Assembly (NCBI RefSeq): GCF_001429045.1
Contig: NZ_LMHY01000028.1
Location: 171,996-235,995 of the forward strand
DNA: 64,000 bases
DNA from: Pseudomonas sp. Root71
GTDB lineage: Bacteria; Pseudomonadota; Gammaproteobacteria; Pseudomonadales; Pseudomonadaceae
Direction of reading: 5' to 3'
Shown here: positions 1 through 9,175 of the stretch, in pieces
Layout of the letters: every line of letters starts with the position of its first letter
How positions within the stretch are numbered: the stretch's first letter is position 1
Notes under the pieces: model-generated
What the model was told of the DNA's origin: nothing
What the model saw: only the letters and a program-made list of their open reading frames with translations
The model's database searches: none
Made by a program: the position numbers and the translations under genes

Positions 1-1025
1 CGCTCGGGAAACTCGGCCTTGCGCAGCGGATGCGCACTGACAGGCAATAGTGCTGTCCGTCCATTGGGTTCGGTGCGGCCCTGAAATACCTCACCGCTTT
101 GGCCAACCAATCGATAGGAATACGACGGCAGCTTGTTGCCCCATTCGTCGACTAGGAGGTAGCGCCCAAATCCCGCCTGGTCAGGCTCGGGCAGCCAATC
201 GGGCAATAGCTGTGGACGGCGGCCATGGCAGTTGGCGTAACGCCAAACATCGAAACAATCTCGATCACGCCCGGTTCGAATAGTTTGTAGCTTCAAGAAA
301 ACAGGATGCCATTTACCATCCGCAACGACGGTACCGTCGGGATAGGTAAAGGTGGTGTGGTTACCTTTTTTCTTTACTTTTGGTTCCGCTGAATAGACTA
401 CAAAGTCGGGATGCAGCACTGGTTCGAAATACACTTTCCGCGCCTGCGTTGCTTGATAGCTGAGATAGATATCGCCCTCTCCCACGAGGCTGATACGCTT
501 GCTGTAGCCCCCTAGAAAGCTCTCTTTCAACCAAGGGTAATAATCCTTCTTGATCGTCAAATCTCCATCCACTTCAATATCCGCACCGCCTCGTGGCGAA
601 TTGTTGTGGTCAAATATCACGATCACTCCTCCCCCCCCTCCTGTAATCACGTTTTCGCCGAAGCGGGTTGGATCGACATAGACAACGCCAAAGGTCACAT
701 TGGCCAGATGCCAGTTGCAGGCACCCCCGCCATCCTTCGGCAGCTTGACTTGAAAGAGATCGCTTGATCCCTGACGTTGCAGTTGCACATCCAATCCGTG
801 ATGACCGTCTGACTCAAGACGCTGACCGCTGGCACCTCGAGAAATACGTTTACAAGTGAGCGAGCGGTACATGACCTGCATGGTCTCCGCTTTCAGTTCC
901 TTGGGGACTTTGACCGTCACCGTGACCTGTTCACTGTCCGCAGGCGGAGACAGGCTGTAATCCTGACCGCAACCACTGAGGCTGAACAACGCAACAAACA
1001 AACCAACGGAGATTTTTTGGCGCAT
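1..1025 (-). CDS. Lipoprotein, possible immunity partner of the adjacent lipase (3' end outside window)
   Basis: The start is ATG at 1025, behind an AAAGGA ribosome site, and the frame stays open to the left edge. The product begins with a short basic stretch, a hydrophobic segment and the lipobox LSGC (Cys19), so it should be a lipid-anchored periplasmic protein. The middle is beta-rich and contains a glycine run (GGGGGVIVIF). The last visible part has a D-x-x-G-x-x-x-P pattern (LLVDEWGNKLPSYSYRL) like the one near the N terminus of the lipase upstream. The gene follows the lipase by 23 bp in the same direction, the usual order for a toxin and its periplasmic immunity lipoprotein. I do not recognise a named family, and the immunity role is inferred from position and lipidation. 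Confidence 0.6.
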   Translation of the reverse strand, partial: MRQKISVGLFVALFSLSGCGQDYSLSPPADSEQVTVTVKVPKELKAETMQVMYRSLTCKRISRGASGQRLESDGHHGLDVQLQRQGSSDLFQVKLPKDGGGACNWHLANVTFGVVYVDPTRFGENVITGGGGGVIVIFDHNNSPRGGADIEVDGDLTIKKDYYPWLKESFLGGYSKRISLVGEGDIYLSYQATQARKVYFEPVLHPDFVVYSAEPKVKKKGNHTTFTYPDGTVVADGKWHPVFLKLQTIRTGRDRDCFDVWRYANCHGRRPQLLPDWLPEPDQAGFGRYLLVDEWGNKLPSYSYRLVGQSGEVFQGRTEPNGRTALLPVSAHPLRKAEFPE

Positions 1026-1048
1026 GATTTTCCTTTACCGTTACGGCC

Positions 1049-3085
1049 TTATCCGAAGGTTTTTTCGTAAAAGGCCAGGGGGTCAGCAACAGCATCGAAG
1101 CGCTGTAGCGCCTCGGCGCCGCCCTCCGCCTGCCGCGTGACCCGCAAGGCCCGGTCGATCAGCTTCTGCAATTCGAGGAACACACTGTTTCGGGTGAATT
1201 CATCTTCGGGAGTCCTGCCGTAGTATTCCTGCATCTGCCGCTCGAACTTACGTCGCTGCACCTGCCGCTCCAGCAACGGCTCGCGCTCGGAATTGATCGA
1301 CTCCATTAGCTGGTTGTGCATATACGGTTGGTACTGCGACATGTAGTGGTCACCTATGCGCAGCATCCGACCCACTGCCGGGTTGCTGTACGGTGGAAAA
1401 AACCTGGCGCGGCTTTCGGCGTTGAGCGATGCATGCAGACGCTCCTGGGCTTGCATGGCCTGCTGTTCTTCAGCCTCACTCAAGCTGGGCACCAGGTACA
1501 ACTTGGCCTTTTCCTGCAATTTGTAGGAGATGGTGCTGCGATAGGGCTGGCCCTGTGGGTTGCGGTAGGCGGGATATGGCGTGATGGGTTGTTCCTGATG
1601 TTGTTCGGTGCGGAAAAACATGGCGACTTCGCCGTGATGGCTGAAGGGGTCGTCGTGTTTGAACAATGCACTGACCAATGCCTGGCGGGCCGACCAGCTA
1701 AAGCCCAGCAATGTACCCATCGGTCCATAGAGGTCATACAGATGATTGTCCAGCGCCGCCTCGGGAGGGACACGGGGGACGACGTCGGTGTCGTTGACAT
1801 GGCGGAAATGCCAGATCTCGTTCAGGGACTGAATAGCCTTGAGGGTGAAGGTGCGAGGCATGCCGTAGGTGTACAAGAGTGGGTTGCGTTGTTTGAGCGA
1901 CGCGGCATGAATCAGACCAAGAGCGCCACCCAGGCTATGGCCACAGATAAACAGTTCTTTGTCGAACGCATGTTCCAATATCGTCTCGCCCAAATCATTC
2001 GCATAACGCCTTGTGGCCACTTCGAAGGCATCACGGAAACCCATGTGCACGCTGCCTGCTGGAGTCAGGTCGCCACAAGGCACCTTGGCGTCACACTGGG
2101 CCGCAACCTTCGGCTCGGTTGGGCGGAAGGTGACATCGGTAATGAGATCGGCGAGACCGTCGGTTTCGGTGCCGCGCCAGGCGACCAGCACCTGAGTGGC
2201 GCTGATGGCATAAAACAGCTGCGTGTTGCCTTCCGGCGGCTCAGCTTGAGCCGTATTTATGGGCTTAACCGTTCCATAACGATCACTGAACGGTACGTCC
2301 GTGACCAAACAGGGCCACGCTTGGCCGTTATCCCAGACCCGCGGTGTACGCGACAGATCCAGGCATTGCTCCTCAAAAAGCTCCTCAACAGATCCACGGT
2401 CCTTTTTGGGTCGGTTGCTGTACGCCAGAATACTCATCAACCCCAGGTTGTAAGCATTGGCCAGGCTGTACTCCGCCTGGTGATGCAATACCAGTGACCA
2501 GGCTCGGAACGGGCAAACTTCCAGCACATGACGACGATCCAGTTGCTCATCGTCAACGGTAAAACCACTCAATATCCGCTCGGGAAAATGGAAGGCCGGG
2601 AGCTCAGCCGGGGCCTGCAGAGGCGGCACGAACGTCGGAAGTTGACCGCACAGCTGCCCAATCCGCAGGTAGTGATAACTATGACCGTCCATCAACGCCT
2701 GTTGCTCGATCGGCGAAAACCCCGAGCGCTGCGGCCCATACAGTGGCGTGCGGTTACCTAATCCCGGTCGCGGTGGTTCCGGCCGTACGCCACGCAGGCG
2801 CCGACCTTGCAATTGCTCGGCCAAGGGATCGGCCTGCATTTGCAGGGTGATGGCTAACGGATGCAGCCCGTCAATGCGGATCACCCCTTGTTCATCGCTC
2901 TGCCCGGCATATTCGGTAGCGATGCCACATCGAGTGGCCTCATTCACGGCGTGCCAGGGCAGGTTTGCCAGCGGCTCACCCTGCTCGTCCAACAACTGAA
3001 ACTCGATCCAGTGCTTTTTTTGGGGTCCGCAAATAACGGTCTTGACGGGATTAAGCGTGTCCGTACGGTGCAAGGTGTCGTTCAT
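1049..3085 (-). CDS. Class 3 lipase-like protein, candidate type VI secretion phospholipase effector
   Basis: This 678-residue protein has a lipase core with nucleophile motif GHSLGG (Ser384), a likely acid in NDTDVVPRVPP (Asp434) and a likely base in FSHHGEVAMFF (His483/484). That is the serine-triad layout of class 3 lipases. Residues 25-85 (HWIEFQLLDEQGEPLANLPW) look like the small beta-domain often found at the front of VgrG/PAAR-delivered effectors. No signal peptide is visible. ATG at 3085 was chosen because AAAGGAC precedes it; the frame stays open a further 118 codons upstream without a site. The lipoprotein gene lies 23 bp downstream. No other T6SS gene is in the window, so the secretion route is inferred; a housekeeping or secreted lipase is the alternative. 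Confidence 0.65.
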   Translation of the reverse strand: MNDTLHRTDTLNPVKTVICGPQKKHWIEFQLLDEQGEPLANLPWHAVNEATRCGIATEYAGQSDEQGVIRIDGLHPLAITLQMQADPLAEQLQGRRLRGVRPEPPRPGLGNRTPLYGPQRSGFSPIEQQALMDGHSYHYLRIGQLCGQLPTFVPPLQAPAELPAFHFPERILSGFTVDDEQLDRRHVLEVCPFRAWSLVLHHQAEYSLANAYNLGLMSILAYSNRPKKDRGSVEELFEEQCLDLSRTPRVWDNGQAWPCLVTDVPFSDRYGTVKPINTAQAEPPEGNTQLFYAISATQVLVAWRGTETDGLADLITDVTFRPTEPKVAAQCDAKVPCGDLTPAGSVHMGFRDAFEVATRRYANDLGETILEHAFDKELFICGHSLGGALGLIHAASLKQRNPLLYTYGMPRTFTLKAIQSLNEIWHFRHVNDTDVVPRVPPEAALDNHLYDLYGPMGTLLGFSWSARQALVSALFKHDDPFSHHGEVAMFFRTEQHQEQPITPYPAYRNPQGQPYRSTISYKLQEKAKLYLVPSLSEAEEQQAMQAQERLHASLNAESRARFFPPYSNPAVGRMLRIGDHYMSQYQPYMHNQLMESINSEREPLLERQVQRRKFERQMQEYYGRTPEDEFTRNSVFLELQKLIDRALRVTRQAEGGAEALQRFDAVADPLAFYEKTFG

Positions 3086-3404
3086 GTCCGTCCTTTTACA
3101 TTGGGTTAGCAGTGAGCCCGGGGTCGCGCTCTGCCATTGCCCGTTCGCTGCCCTCGCCAGTGAGGACAGCGTCAACACCGTAAACGTGTCGTTAATTGCA
3201 GCAACGGTAGAAGAAGGAGCGCAGGGGGATTGAGATAATCCAAACGCCCTGGGTCTGCATGAGGGATAAGGGGAGACTGGGAAGCCACCCTCGTTCAAGC
3301 GCACGCAAGCTTTCCCGAGGATGACGAAAACCGATATAAGCTGTTTCTGATAAGTGCGTAGGGCATTTCTGCACACTAACCAGATGATGGAAAAACACTC
3401 GTTG
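3086..3404. other. Intergenic stretch upstream of the lipase
   Basis: These 319 bases hold no convincing gene, REP element or terminator. They must contain the promoter of the lipase unit on the minus strand, but I could not pick a clear -35/-10 pair. The lipase frame runs open through this stretch without a ribosome site, which I read as chance. Confidence 0.4.
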
Positions 3405-4001
3405 TCAGTGCATCTCCGGCAACACCAGACACACCGCACTCACCACCAGCAGCAACGCCATGGCGCGATTGAACAACCGCATACCCGCCGGGTTGCTCAG
3501 AAAACCGCGCAAAAACGTCCCGGCATACGCCCAGCAACCGACCGACACATAACAGATCACCAGATAAATCGCGGCGAACTGCCAGACCAGGCGCGCCTCG
3601 CCATCGGCGACGAACGCGCCCATGCCGGCCACGCAGGCCAGCCAGGCCTTCGGGTTGAGCCATTGCATGATGGCGCCATACAGCATCGATGGCGACTGGG
3701 CCGACTCACTGGCCTGCACCTGCCCATTGTCGGCCGCCAGCTTGTAGGCCATGTACAACAGAAAGGCCACCCCCGCCCATTGCACCACCTGGGTCAGTGC
3801 CGGCCAGCGTTGCAACACCTCATGCAGGCCCAACCCCATCAGCACCAACAGCAAGACAAACCCCAGCGTCGCCCCGGCCACGTGACGCTGGCTGGCCCGG
3901 AAACCAAAGCGTGCGCCGGAGCTCAACGCCACAATGTTGACCGGCCCCGGCGTGATGGAAGCGACCAGCGCAAACGCCGCCATGGACATCATCAGATTCA
4001 T
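3405..4001 (-). CDS. LysE/RhtB family amino-acid exporter
   Basis: This 198-residue inner-membrane protein is made almost entirely of hydrophobic helices (about six). It carries the family signature near the N terminus (ASITPGPVNIVALSSGARFG), which matches the conserved xTPGP motif of LysE/RhtB exporters. The length is typical (about 200). The ATG at 4001 is preceded by GAAGAAGG. The substrate cannot be read from sequence; relatives export homoserine, threonine, lysine or similar compounds. The next gene upstream on the same strand is a MocR-type regulator ending 87 bp away, so the two may be functionally linked. Confidence 0.85.
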   Translation of the reverse strand: MNLMMSMAAFALVASITPGPVNIVALSSGARFGFRASQRHVAGATLGFVLLLVLMGLGLHEVLQRWPALTQVVQWAGVAFLLYMAYKLAADNGQVQASESAQSPSMLYGAIMQWLNPKAWLACVAGMGAFVADGEARLVWQFAAIYLVICYVSVGCWAYAGTFLRGFLSNPAGMRLFNRAMALLLVVSAVCLVLPEMH

Positions 4002-4087
4002 TGCACACCTTCTTCCATCGGATTGAACAAGGCCCCCAAGGTAAAGAGCCGAGCGGCTCGCGTATTGAAGAAAACTGCCCTGCAGCG

Positions 4088-5419
4088 CTATGAGTAATAG
4101 CCAACGATCTTTTCAACCTTGCCCAGGGCAATACGCAGCGAATCCATGTCCACCGAACCCAGGGCCAGGCGTATCGCGTGCGGTACATAGGCCGAAATCG
4201 CAAAGGGCTCGGCCGGCGACACCGACACCTGCTCGCGCATCAGCGCCATGGCGATCTGGTCGGCCCGGGCGTCTTCCGCCAACGGCAGCCAGATGAAATA
4301 AGAGTTCGGGTGGCTGACGGTCCTGAGCCCCGCCAGCACCTCGCGGGCCAGGGTTTGCCGGGCCCGGGCATCCGCGCGTTTTTGCGCCTCCAACTGGCTG
4401 ACGGTGCCGTCGTCGAGCCAGGCCGTGGCGATGGCGGTCATCACGCCCGGGGTGTTCCAGGTGGTCGCCATGATCGTGCGCTCGAAGGCGGCGACCCATT
4501 GCGCGGGTGCGGCGATGAAACCGACGCGCAGCCCGGTGGCGACATTCTTCGACAGGCCGGACACGTACACCGTTCTCTCCGGTGCCAGCTCGGCCAGCGG
4601 TGGCGGTACGTCTTCGGCCAGGAACGCGTAGGCAGCGTCCTCGATGATCGTCAACTCATGCCGACGCGCAATCGCTACCAACTGCTCGCGCTGATCCAGA
4701 TCCATCACCCAGCCCAGCGGGTTATGCAAGGTCGGCATCGAGTACACGGCCCGTACCGATCGGCTGCGGCAGAGTTTTTCCAGGGCAGGCAAATCAGGCC
4801 CGGTATCGGTGACCGGAATCGGCAAGACTTCCAGATGCAGGGTTTCGGCCAAGGTCTTGAAACCGGGATAGGTCAACGCATCGGCGGCAATTACATCGCC
4901 GGGCTTGAGCAGCGTCATCATCGCCACCGCCAGGCCATGCTGGGCACCGCTGACGATCAACACCTGCTCGGCCGGCACGCTCAGCCCGCGGTCAAGCAGA
5001 TGACGCGCGACCGAGGCCCGCTCATGCAGGCGTCCCGCGTGGGGCTGATAGCGCAGGAGCGATTCCAGGTCCCCGGACAACGCCAGCTGACGCAAGGCCG
5101 TGCGCAACAGGTCGGCCTGGCCCGGCAATGACGGGTAGTTGAAATTCAGGTCGATCATCCCCGCCGCCACCACGTGCTGCGAGATGCCCTGCCCCGGCGG
5201 CAGCGAGGTTTCCCTGACAAAGGTACCGCGCCCGGTTTCGCCGCTGACCAGGCCCATGCCCTCCAGCTCGGCATACACCCGGCTGGCGGTGACCAGCGCC
5301 AGACCGTGCTCGGTGGCCAGTTGCCGGTGAGTCGGCAGGCGCGTGCCGGGCGGCAGACGCCCGGAGCGGATGTCGGCGGCAAAGGCATCCACCAGGGTTT
5401 TGTAGCGGGATCGAGGCAT
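4088..5419 (-). CDS. MocR-type regulator (GntR wing-helix fused to aminotransferase fold)
   Basis: An N-terminal GntR helix-turn-helix (RLPTHRQLATEHGLALVTAS..., roughly residues 25-75) is joined to a class I aminotransferase domain. PLP should sit on the lysine of VSGLSKNVATGLRVG, with substrate-fold landmarks PTLHNPLG and IEDAAYAF. MocR proteins use PLP as a sensor or cofactor to control a nearby transporter or PLP-pathway gene. ATG 5419 gives 443 residues. An in-frame TTG at 5440 would add seven; neither has a good ribosome site. The gene is transcribed divergently from an EamA transporter, a common MocR arrangement, so that transporter is the likely target. Confidence 0.88.
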   Translation of the reverse strand: MPRSRYKTLVDAFAADIRSGRLPPGTRLPTHRQLATEHGLALVTASRVYAELEGMGLVSGETGRGTFVRETSLPPGQGISQHVVAAGMIDLNFNYPSLPGQADLLRTALRQLALSGDLESLLRYQPHAGRLHERASVARHLLDRGLSVPAEQVLIVSGAQHGLAVAMMTLLKPGDVIAADALTYPGFKTLAETLHLEVLPIPVTDTGPDLPALEKLCRSRSVRAVYSMPTLHNPLGWVMDLDQREQLVAIARRHELTIIEDAAYAFLAEDVPPPLAELAPERTVYVSGLSKNVATGLRVGFIAAPAQWVAAFERTIMATTWNTPGVMTAIATAWLDDGTVSQLEAQKRADARARQTLAREVLAGLRTVSHPNSYFIWLPLAEDARADQIAMALMREQVSVSPAEPFAISAYVPHAIRLALGSVDMDSLRIALGKVEKIVGYYS

Positions 5420-5444
5420 GTCGAGATGTATCCATGACAATTTT

Positions 5445-5473
5445 TTGATTGTATCGATAGTCGCTCATAGGAT
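5445..5473 (+). promoter_or_regulatory. Candidate promoter of the EamA gene with a palindrome in its spacer
   Basis: TTGATT (5445-5450) and TAGGAT (5468-5473) are 17 bp apart and lie 20 bp before the EamA start. The perfect palindrome TATCGATA (5452-5459) sits between them, in the short gap shared with the divergent MocR gene. A regulator bound here could control both promoters. The hexamers match the sigma-70 consensus only moderately, and binding is an inference. Confidence 0.4.
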
Positions 5474-5493
5474 GAGTTTCGTGCAATCAGACA

Positions 5494-6405
5494 ATGAGCG
5501 TGAGCCAAATGGAACGGACTTCGAACCTGCAACACCGGACGCTGGAAAACAGCACCAGCGGCTGGATCAACGGCCTGATCGGCGTGGTGATCTTCAGCGG
5601 CTCGCTGCCGGCGACACGGGTGGCGGTGCTGGAGTTTGACCCGGTGTTCCTGACCGTCGCACGCGCGACCATCGCAGCGGTCCTGGCGCTGTGCCTGCTG
5701 TGGCTGTTCAAGGAAAAACGCCCGGCGCGCCAGCAACTGATACCGCTGCTCATCGTTGCCCTGGGCGTGGTCATCGGCTTTCCCCTGTTGACCGCGCTGG
5801 CGCTGCAATACGTGACGTCCGCGCACTCGATCGTCTTCGTCGGCCTGCTGCCCCTGGCGACAGCGGTGTTCGGCGTCCTGCGCGGCGGCGAGCGGCCACG
5901 GGCGGCGTTCTGGATTTTCTCGGTGCTGGGCAGCTTGCTGGTGGTCGGGTTTGCCCTGTCCCAGGGGCTGACCGCTTCCCCCCAGGGCGACATCCTGATG
6001 CTGCTGGCCATCCTCGCCTGCGGCCTGGGTTATGCCGAAGGCGCGAAGCTGTCGCGCACCCTCGGTGGCTGGCAGGTGATCAGCTGGGCGCTGGTGCTGT
6101 CGCTGCCGGTCGTGGCGGTGCTCAGCTGGATGCGCATGCCGGCTTCGTTCAGCGGCATCAGCATGCCGGCCTGGTTCAGCCTGGCTTACGTCTCGCTGTT
6201 CAGCATGCTGATCGGTTTCGTGTTCTGGTATCGCGGCCTGGCCCAAGGGGGCATCGCCGCCGTCGGGCAATTGCAGCTGCTCCAGCCGTTTTTCGGGCTG
6301 ACGCTGGCCGCCACCCTGCTGCATGAACATGTCAGCATCGGCATGCTGGGTGTCACCGTCGCCGTGATCCTCTGCGTCGCCGGGGCGAAAAAGTTCGCCA
6401 GATAG
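5494..6405 (+). CDS. EamA/DMT family transporter
   Basis: This 303-residue protein has about ten hydrophobic segments arranged as two EamA repeats. The first has the ETR-like stretch SGSLPATRVAVLEFDPVFLTV..., and the second ends in GGIAAVGQLQLLQPFFGLTLAA, a typical last-repeat motif of drug/metabolite transporters. It should sit in the inner membrane and export a small metabolite that cannot be named. ATG 5494 is used; an ATG at 5509 is a possible alternative, since neither has a strong ribosome site. The gene is divergent from the MocR regulator. Confidence 0.85.
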   Translation: MSVSQMERTSNLQHRTLENSTSGWINGLIGVVIFSGSLPATRVAVLEFDPVFLTVARATIAAVLALCLLWLFKEKRPARQQLIPLLIVALGVVIGFPLLTALALQYVTSAHSIVFVGLLPLATAVFGVLRGGERPRAAFWIFSVLGSLLVVGFALSQGLTASPQGDILMLLAILACGLGYAEGAKLSRTLGGWQVISWALVLSLPVVAVLSWMRMPASFSGISMPAWFSLAYVSLFSMLIGFVFWYRGLAQGGIAAVGQLQLLQPFFGLTLAATLLHEHVSIGMLGVTVAVILCVAGAKKFAR

Positions 6406-6496
6406 CCCTGTGTACGGTGGTTTGCGCCCATGACTGTATGGGTCTGGCCACCGCTGAGCCGTGATAAAAATAGCGCTCTTGCTACAGGAGCCCACC

Positions 6497-7117
6497 ATGG
6501 ACCTCGCCACCCTCACCCTGTTCCTGCCGGCCTGCTTCGCCCTCAACATGGCACCCGGCCCCAACAACCTGCTGTCGGTCAGTAATTCGACCCGCTATGG
6601 CTACCGCACCGCGTGTGTGGCGGGGATCGGCCGGCTACTGGCGTTCGCCGGGATGATTGCCCTGGCCTCGGCGGGGCTGGCGGTGGTGTTGCAAACCTCC
6701 GAGCTGCTGTTCTACGCCATCAAGATCCTCGGCGCGGCCTACCTGTTCTACCTCGCCTGGCAATTGTGGCGCGCCGATCCGGGCGTGGAAAACGTCGTGG
6801 CCTCAGCCCCCGTGGGCACGCTGGCGCTGGCCCGGCAGGAGTTCCTGGTGGCGGCCGGCAACCCCAAGGCCATCCTGATCTTCACCGCGTTCCTGCCGCA
6901 ATTCGTCGACTCGACCCACGCCATCGGGCCGCAATTCGTGGTGTTGGGCGCGCTGTTTCTGGTGCTGGAATGGATCGCCATCGGCGCCTACGCCTACATG
7001 GGCCTGCACATGCGCCGTTGGTTCGCCAGGCCGTCGGGCAAGCGGATGTTCAACCGTTGCTGTGCGGGGTTACTGTCGGCGGCAGCTTCGGTGCTTCTGA
7101 TGGCCAGACGCGCCTGA
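6497..7117 (+). CDS. LysE/RhtB family exporter (second copy)
   Basis: This 206-residue membrane protein starts at ATG 6497 behind AGGAG (6486-6490); the longer open frame from a GTG at 6461 lacks a site. The family motif is visible as NMAPGPNNLLSVSNSTRYG near residue 17. About six hydrophobic helices follow, with KAILIFTAFLPQF in the second half, as is common in this family. It is not a close copy of the LysE-type gene at 3405-4001. The substrate is unknown. Confidence 0.87.
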   Translation: MDLATLTLFLPACFALNMAPGPNNLLSVSNSTRYGYRTACVAGIGRLLAFAGMIALASAGLAVVLQTSELLFYAIKILGAAYLFYLAWQLWRADPGVENVVASAPVGTLALARQEFLVAAGNPKAILIFTAFLPQFVDSTHAIGPQFVVLGALFLVLEWIAIGAYAYMGLHMRRWFARPSGKRMFNRCCAGLLSAAASVLLMARRA

Positions 7118-7129
7118 AGTCGATATTTT

Positions 7130-7162
7130 CCCCATGTGAGCGCGCTTGCTCGCTCCCACATT
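7130..7162. repeat. Single type-B REP element
   Basis: A lone GAGCGCGCTTGCTCGCTCCCACA-like unit with an imperfect inverted repeat, matching the GTGGGAGCGAGC...GCTCGC family found elsewhere in the window. It lies between the LysE gene and ada. Confidence 0.7.
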
Positions 7163-7242
7163 GACTCGCAGTGATCAAAGGAGCGAAATTCACTGTCGAT
7201 TCTCCGGTGGAGGTCGCCCATGACGCGATCTATGCTGCGCCC

Positions 7243-8325
7243 ATGAACCTACAGAAAACGCTGCTTCCACCCCGTGCCGAGATGGTTCGCGCCATGCTCG
7301 AGCGAGACACCTCCTACGAGGGGGTGTTCTTCACGGCGGTCAAGACCACAGGCATCTTCTGCCGCCCCGGCTGCACCGCCCGCAGCCCGAAGCCTGAGAA
7401 TGTCGAGTTCTTTGCCAACGCCGAACAATGCCTGGCGGCGGGCTATCGCGCCTGCCTGCGCTGCAAACCGCTGGACACCGCCGCCAGCGCGCCGGACTGG
7501 GTGCAGACACTGTTCAAATCGCTAGACGCCGACCCGGAGCAGCGCTGGACCGACGCCCAACTACTGGCCCAAGGCATCGAACCACTGAAACTGCGCCGTT
7601 GGTTCAAGCAGCATTTCGGCATGACCTTCCACGCCTGGCTGCGCGCCCGACGCCTGGGCATGGCGTTGGGCGGGATCAGACAGGGCGACTCCATCGACGA
7701 CGTCGCGTTCGATTCGGGCTACGAGTCCCTGAGCGGATTTCGCGATGCCTTCCAGAAATCGTTTCACATCACCCCGGGCCGCGCGGCCAACAGCGAGCCG
7801 CTGCTGTTCACGCGCCTGACCACGCCGCTGGGACCGATGATCGCCATGGCCGAGCGGCGTGGACTGGTGCTGCTGGAGTTTCTCGGCCAGGCCTCGCTGA
7901 ACCCAGCGGTCGAAGCGCTGCAAAACCGTTTCGGTTATGCCGTGGCACCGGGGCACAACGCGCATTTGCAGCAGATCGAAGAACAATTGTCCGCGTATTT
8001 CGCCGGCACGCTCACTGAGTTCAGCGTGGCCTTGCACATGCCCGGCAGCGAGTTCTCCCGCCGGGTCTGGGCCGAACTGGCGAAGATCCCCTACGGCCGG
8101 ACCACCACCTACGGCGCCATCGCGGCGAGCCTGGGCAAGCCAGGTGCCAGCCGGGCGGTGGGTCTGGCCAACGGGCATAACCGCTTATCGATTGTCGTGC
8201 CCTGCCACCGGGTGATCGGCGCCGACGGCTCGTTGACCGGCTACGCTGGAGGCCAGCCACGCAAGGCGTTTTTGCTCAGGCTGGAGAACGCGGCGGTGCA
8301 GCTCACGGAGCAACTGGCGTTCTGA
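7243..8325 (+). CDS. ada: Bifunctional Ada: alkylation-response regulator and methylated-DNA-cysteine methyltransferase
   Basis: The 360-residue product has the three Ada parts in order. First is the zinc/methyl-phosphotriester domain with four cysteines (FCRPGCTARS, then RACLRCKP). Next is an AraC-type helix-turn-helix (DDVAFDSGYESLSGFRDAF). Last is the methyltransferase domain with acceptor motif VVPCHRVIG. Ada moves methyl groups from DNA onto its own cysteines, and the methylated N domain activates repair genes. ATG 7243 gives close to the usual length (354 in E. coli); the frame extends to a GTG at 7171. A PEP-mutase-like gene and an AlkA-like glycosylase follow, so this looks like an adaptive-response operon. 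Confidence 0.93.
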   Translation: MNLQKTLLPPRAEMVRAMLERDTSYEGVFFTAVKTTGIFCRPGCTARSPKPENVEFFANAEQCLAAGYRACLRCKPLDTAASAPDWVQTLFKSLDADPEQRWTDAQLLAQGIEPLKLRRWFKQHFGMTFHAWLRARRLGMALGGIRQGDSIDDVAFDSGYESLSGFRDAFQKSFHITPGRAANSEPLLFTRLTTPLGPMIAMAERRGLVLLEFLGQASLNPAVEALQNRFGYAVAPGHNAHLQQIEEQLSAYFAGTLTEFSVALHMPGSEFSRRVWAELAKIPYGRTTTYGAIAASLGKPGASRAVGLANGHNRLSIVVPCHRVIGADGSLTGYAGGQPRKAFLLRLENAAVQLTEQLAF

Positions 8326-8358
8326 TCCCCACGACTTTTTCAAAAGGAAGGAAACCCG

Positions 8359-9171
8359 ATGGACAGGCTCGACAATCAATTGCACCAACTGCATCACGAG
8401 GGTTTGCTGATCCTCACCAACGTCGCCGATGCCGCCGGGGCGCGGTTGGTAGAACAACTGGGCAACAAGGCCGTAGCCACCAGCAGCGCGGCAGTGGCCT
8501 GGGTGCATGGTTATCCGGACGGCAACACCCTGCCCCTTGAGCGCCTGGTCTCGACGGTCGAGTCGATTGCCCGGGTCATTTCGGTACCGCTGACCGTGGA
8601 CATCGAGGCCGGTTATTCCGATGACCTGGAACGGGTGACCCAGGTGGTTGATGCGGTGATCGCCGCCGGCGCTGTCGGGATCAACATCGAAGACGGTTCC
8701 TCACCGCCGGAGTTGCTGGTACGCAAGATCGAAATCGCGCGCCAGGTGGCCGACCGGCGCAACGTGAACCTGTTTATCAATGCGCGCACCGATGTTTACC
8801 TGCGGGGCCTGGTGCCCGCCGAAGATCGCGTCGCCGAAACCCTCAGGCGCGCCGCGCTGTATCAGGCCGCCGGTGCCAATGGCCTGTTTGCCGCCGGCGT
8901 TACTGCAGAGTACGAGATCAAGGCGTTGTGCCAAGGAACCTCGCTGCCACTGAATGTGCTGGGGTTCCCCGGCCTGCCGTCCCCCGAAGCGCTTGAGGCA
9001 CTCGGTGTACGCCGCCTGACCGCGGGTTCAGGCATCGCCGAATTCCTCTACGGTGCCATGGCCGGCATCGCCAAAAGCTTTCTGCAAACCGGCAAGTTCG
9101 ATAGCCACGACCTGAAGGCCTTGACCTACGGCGAAGTGAACGCCCTGCTGCAACCGTCCGGGAAAGCCTGA
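8359..9171 (+). CDS. Isocitrate lyase/PEP mutase superfamily enzyme
   Basis: This 270-residue TIM-barrel protein has a good ribosome site (AAGGAAGG) before ATG 8359. Family landmarks are VAWVHGYPDGN near the front, the metal/substrate region VDIEAGYSDD (usual form D-x-E-x-GY/FG), GINIEDGSS and FINARTDVYL. I do not see the catalytic KKCGH loop of true isocitrate lyases, so a short-chain 2-methylisocitrate-lyase-like or carboxy-PEP-mutase-like activity is more likely. The gene lies 33 bp after ada and 4 bp before an AlkA-like gene, so it probably shares their transcript. A role in alkylation stress is possible but untested. Confidence 0.85.
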   Translation: MDRLDNQLHQLHHEGLLILTNVADAAGARLVEQLGNKAVATSSAAVAWVHGYPDGNTLPLERLVSTVESIARVISVPLTVDIEAGYSDDLERVTQVVDAVIAAGAVGINIEDGSSPPELLVRKIEIARQVADRRNVNLFINARTDVYLRGLVPAEDRVAETLRRAALYQAAGANGLFAAGVTAEYEIKALCQGTSLPLNVLGFPGLPSPEALEALGVRRLTAGSGIAEFLYGAMAGIAKSFLQTGKFDSHDLKALTYGEVNALLQPSGKA

Positions 9172-9175
9172 GCCC

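Noticed and set aside
1316..2497. Long plus-strand open frame opposite the lipase gene
   Set aside because: It is the GC-rich shadow of the lipase frame. The minus strand carries the GHSLGG motif, triad residues and a proper ribosome site.
3086..3439. N-terminal extension of the lipase frame
   Set aside because: The frame is open but has no ribosome site and no family-like sequence; ATG 3085 has a good site.
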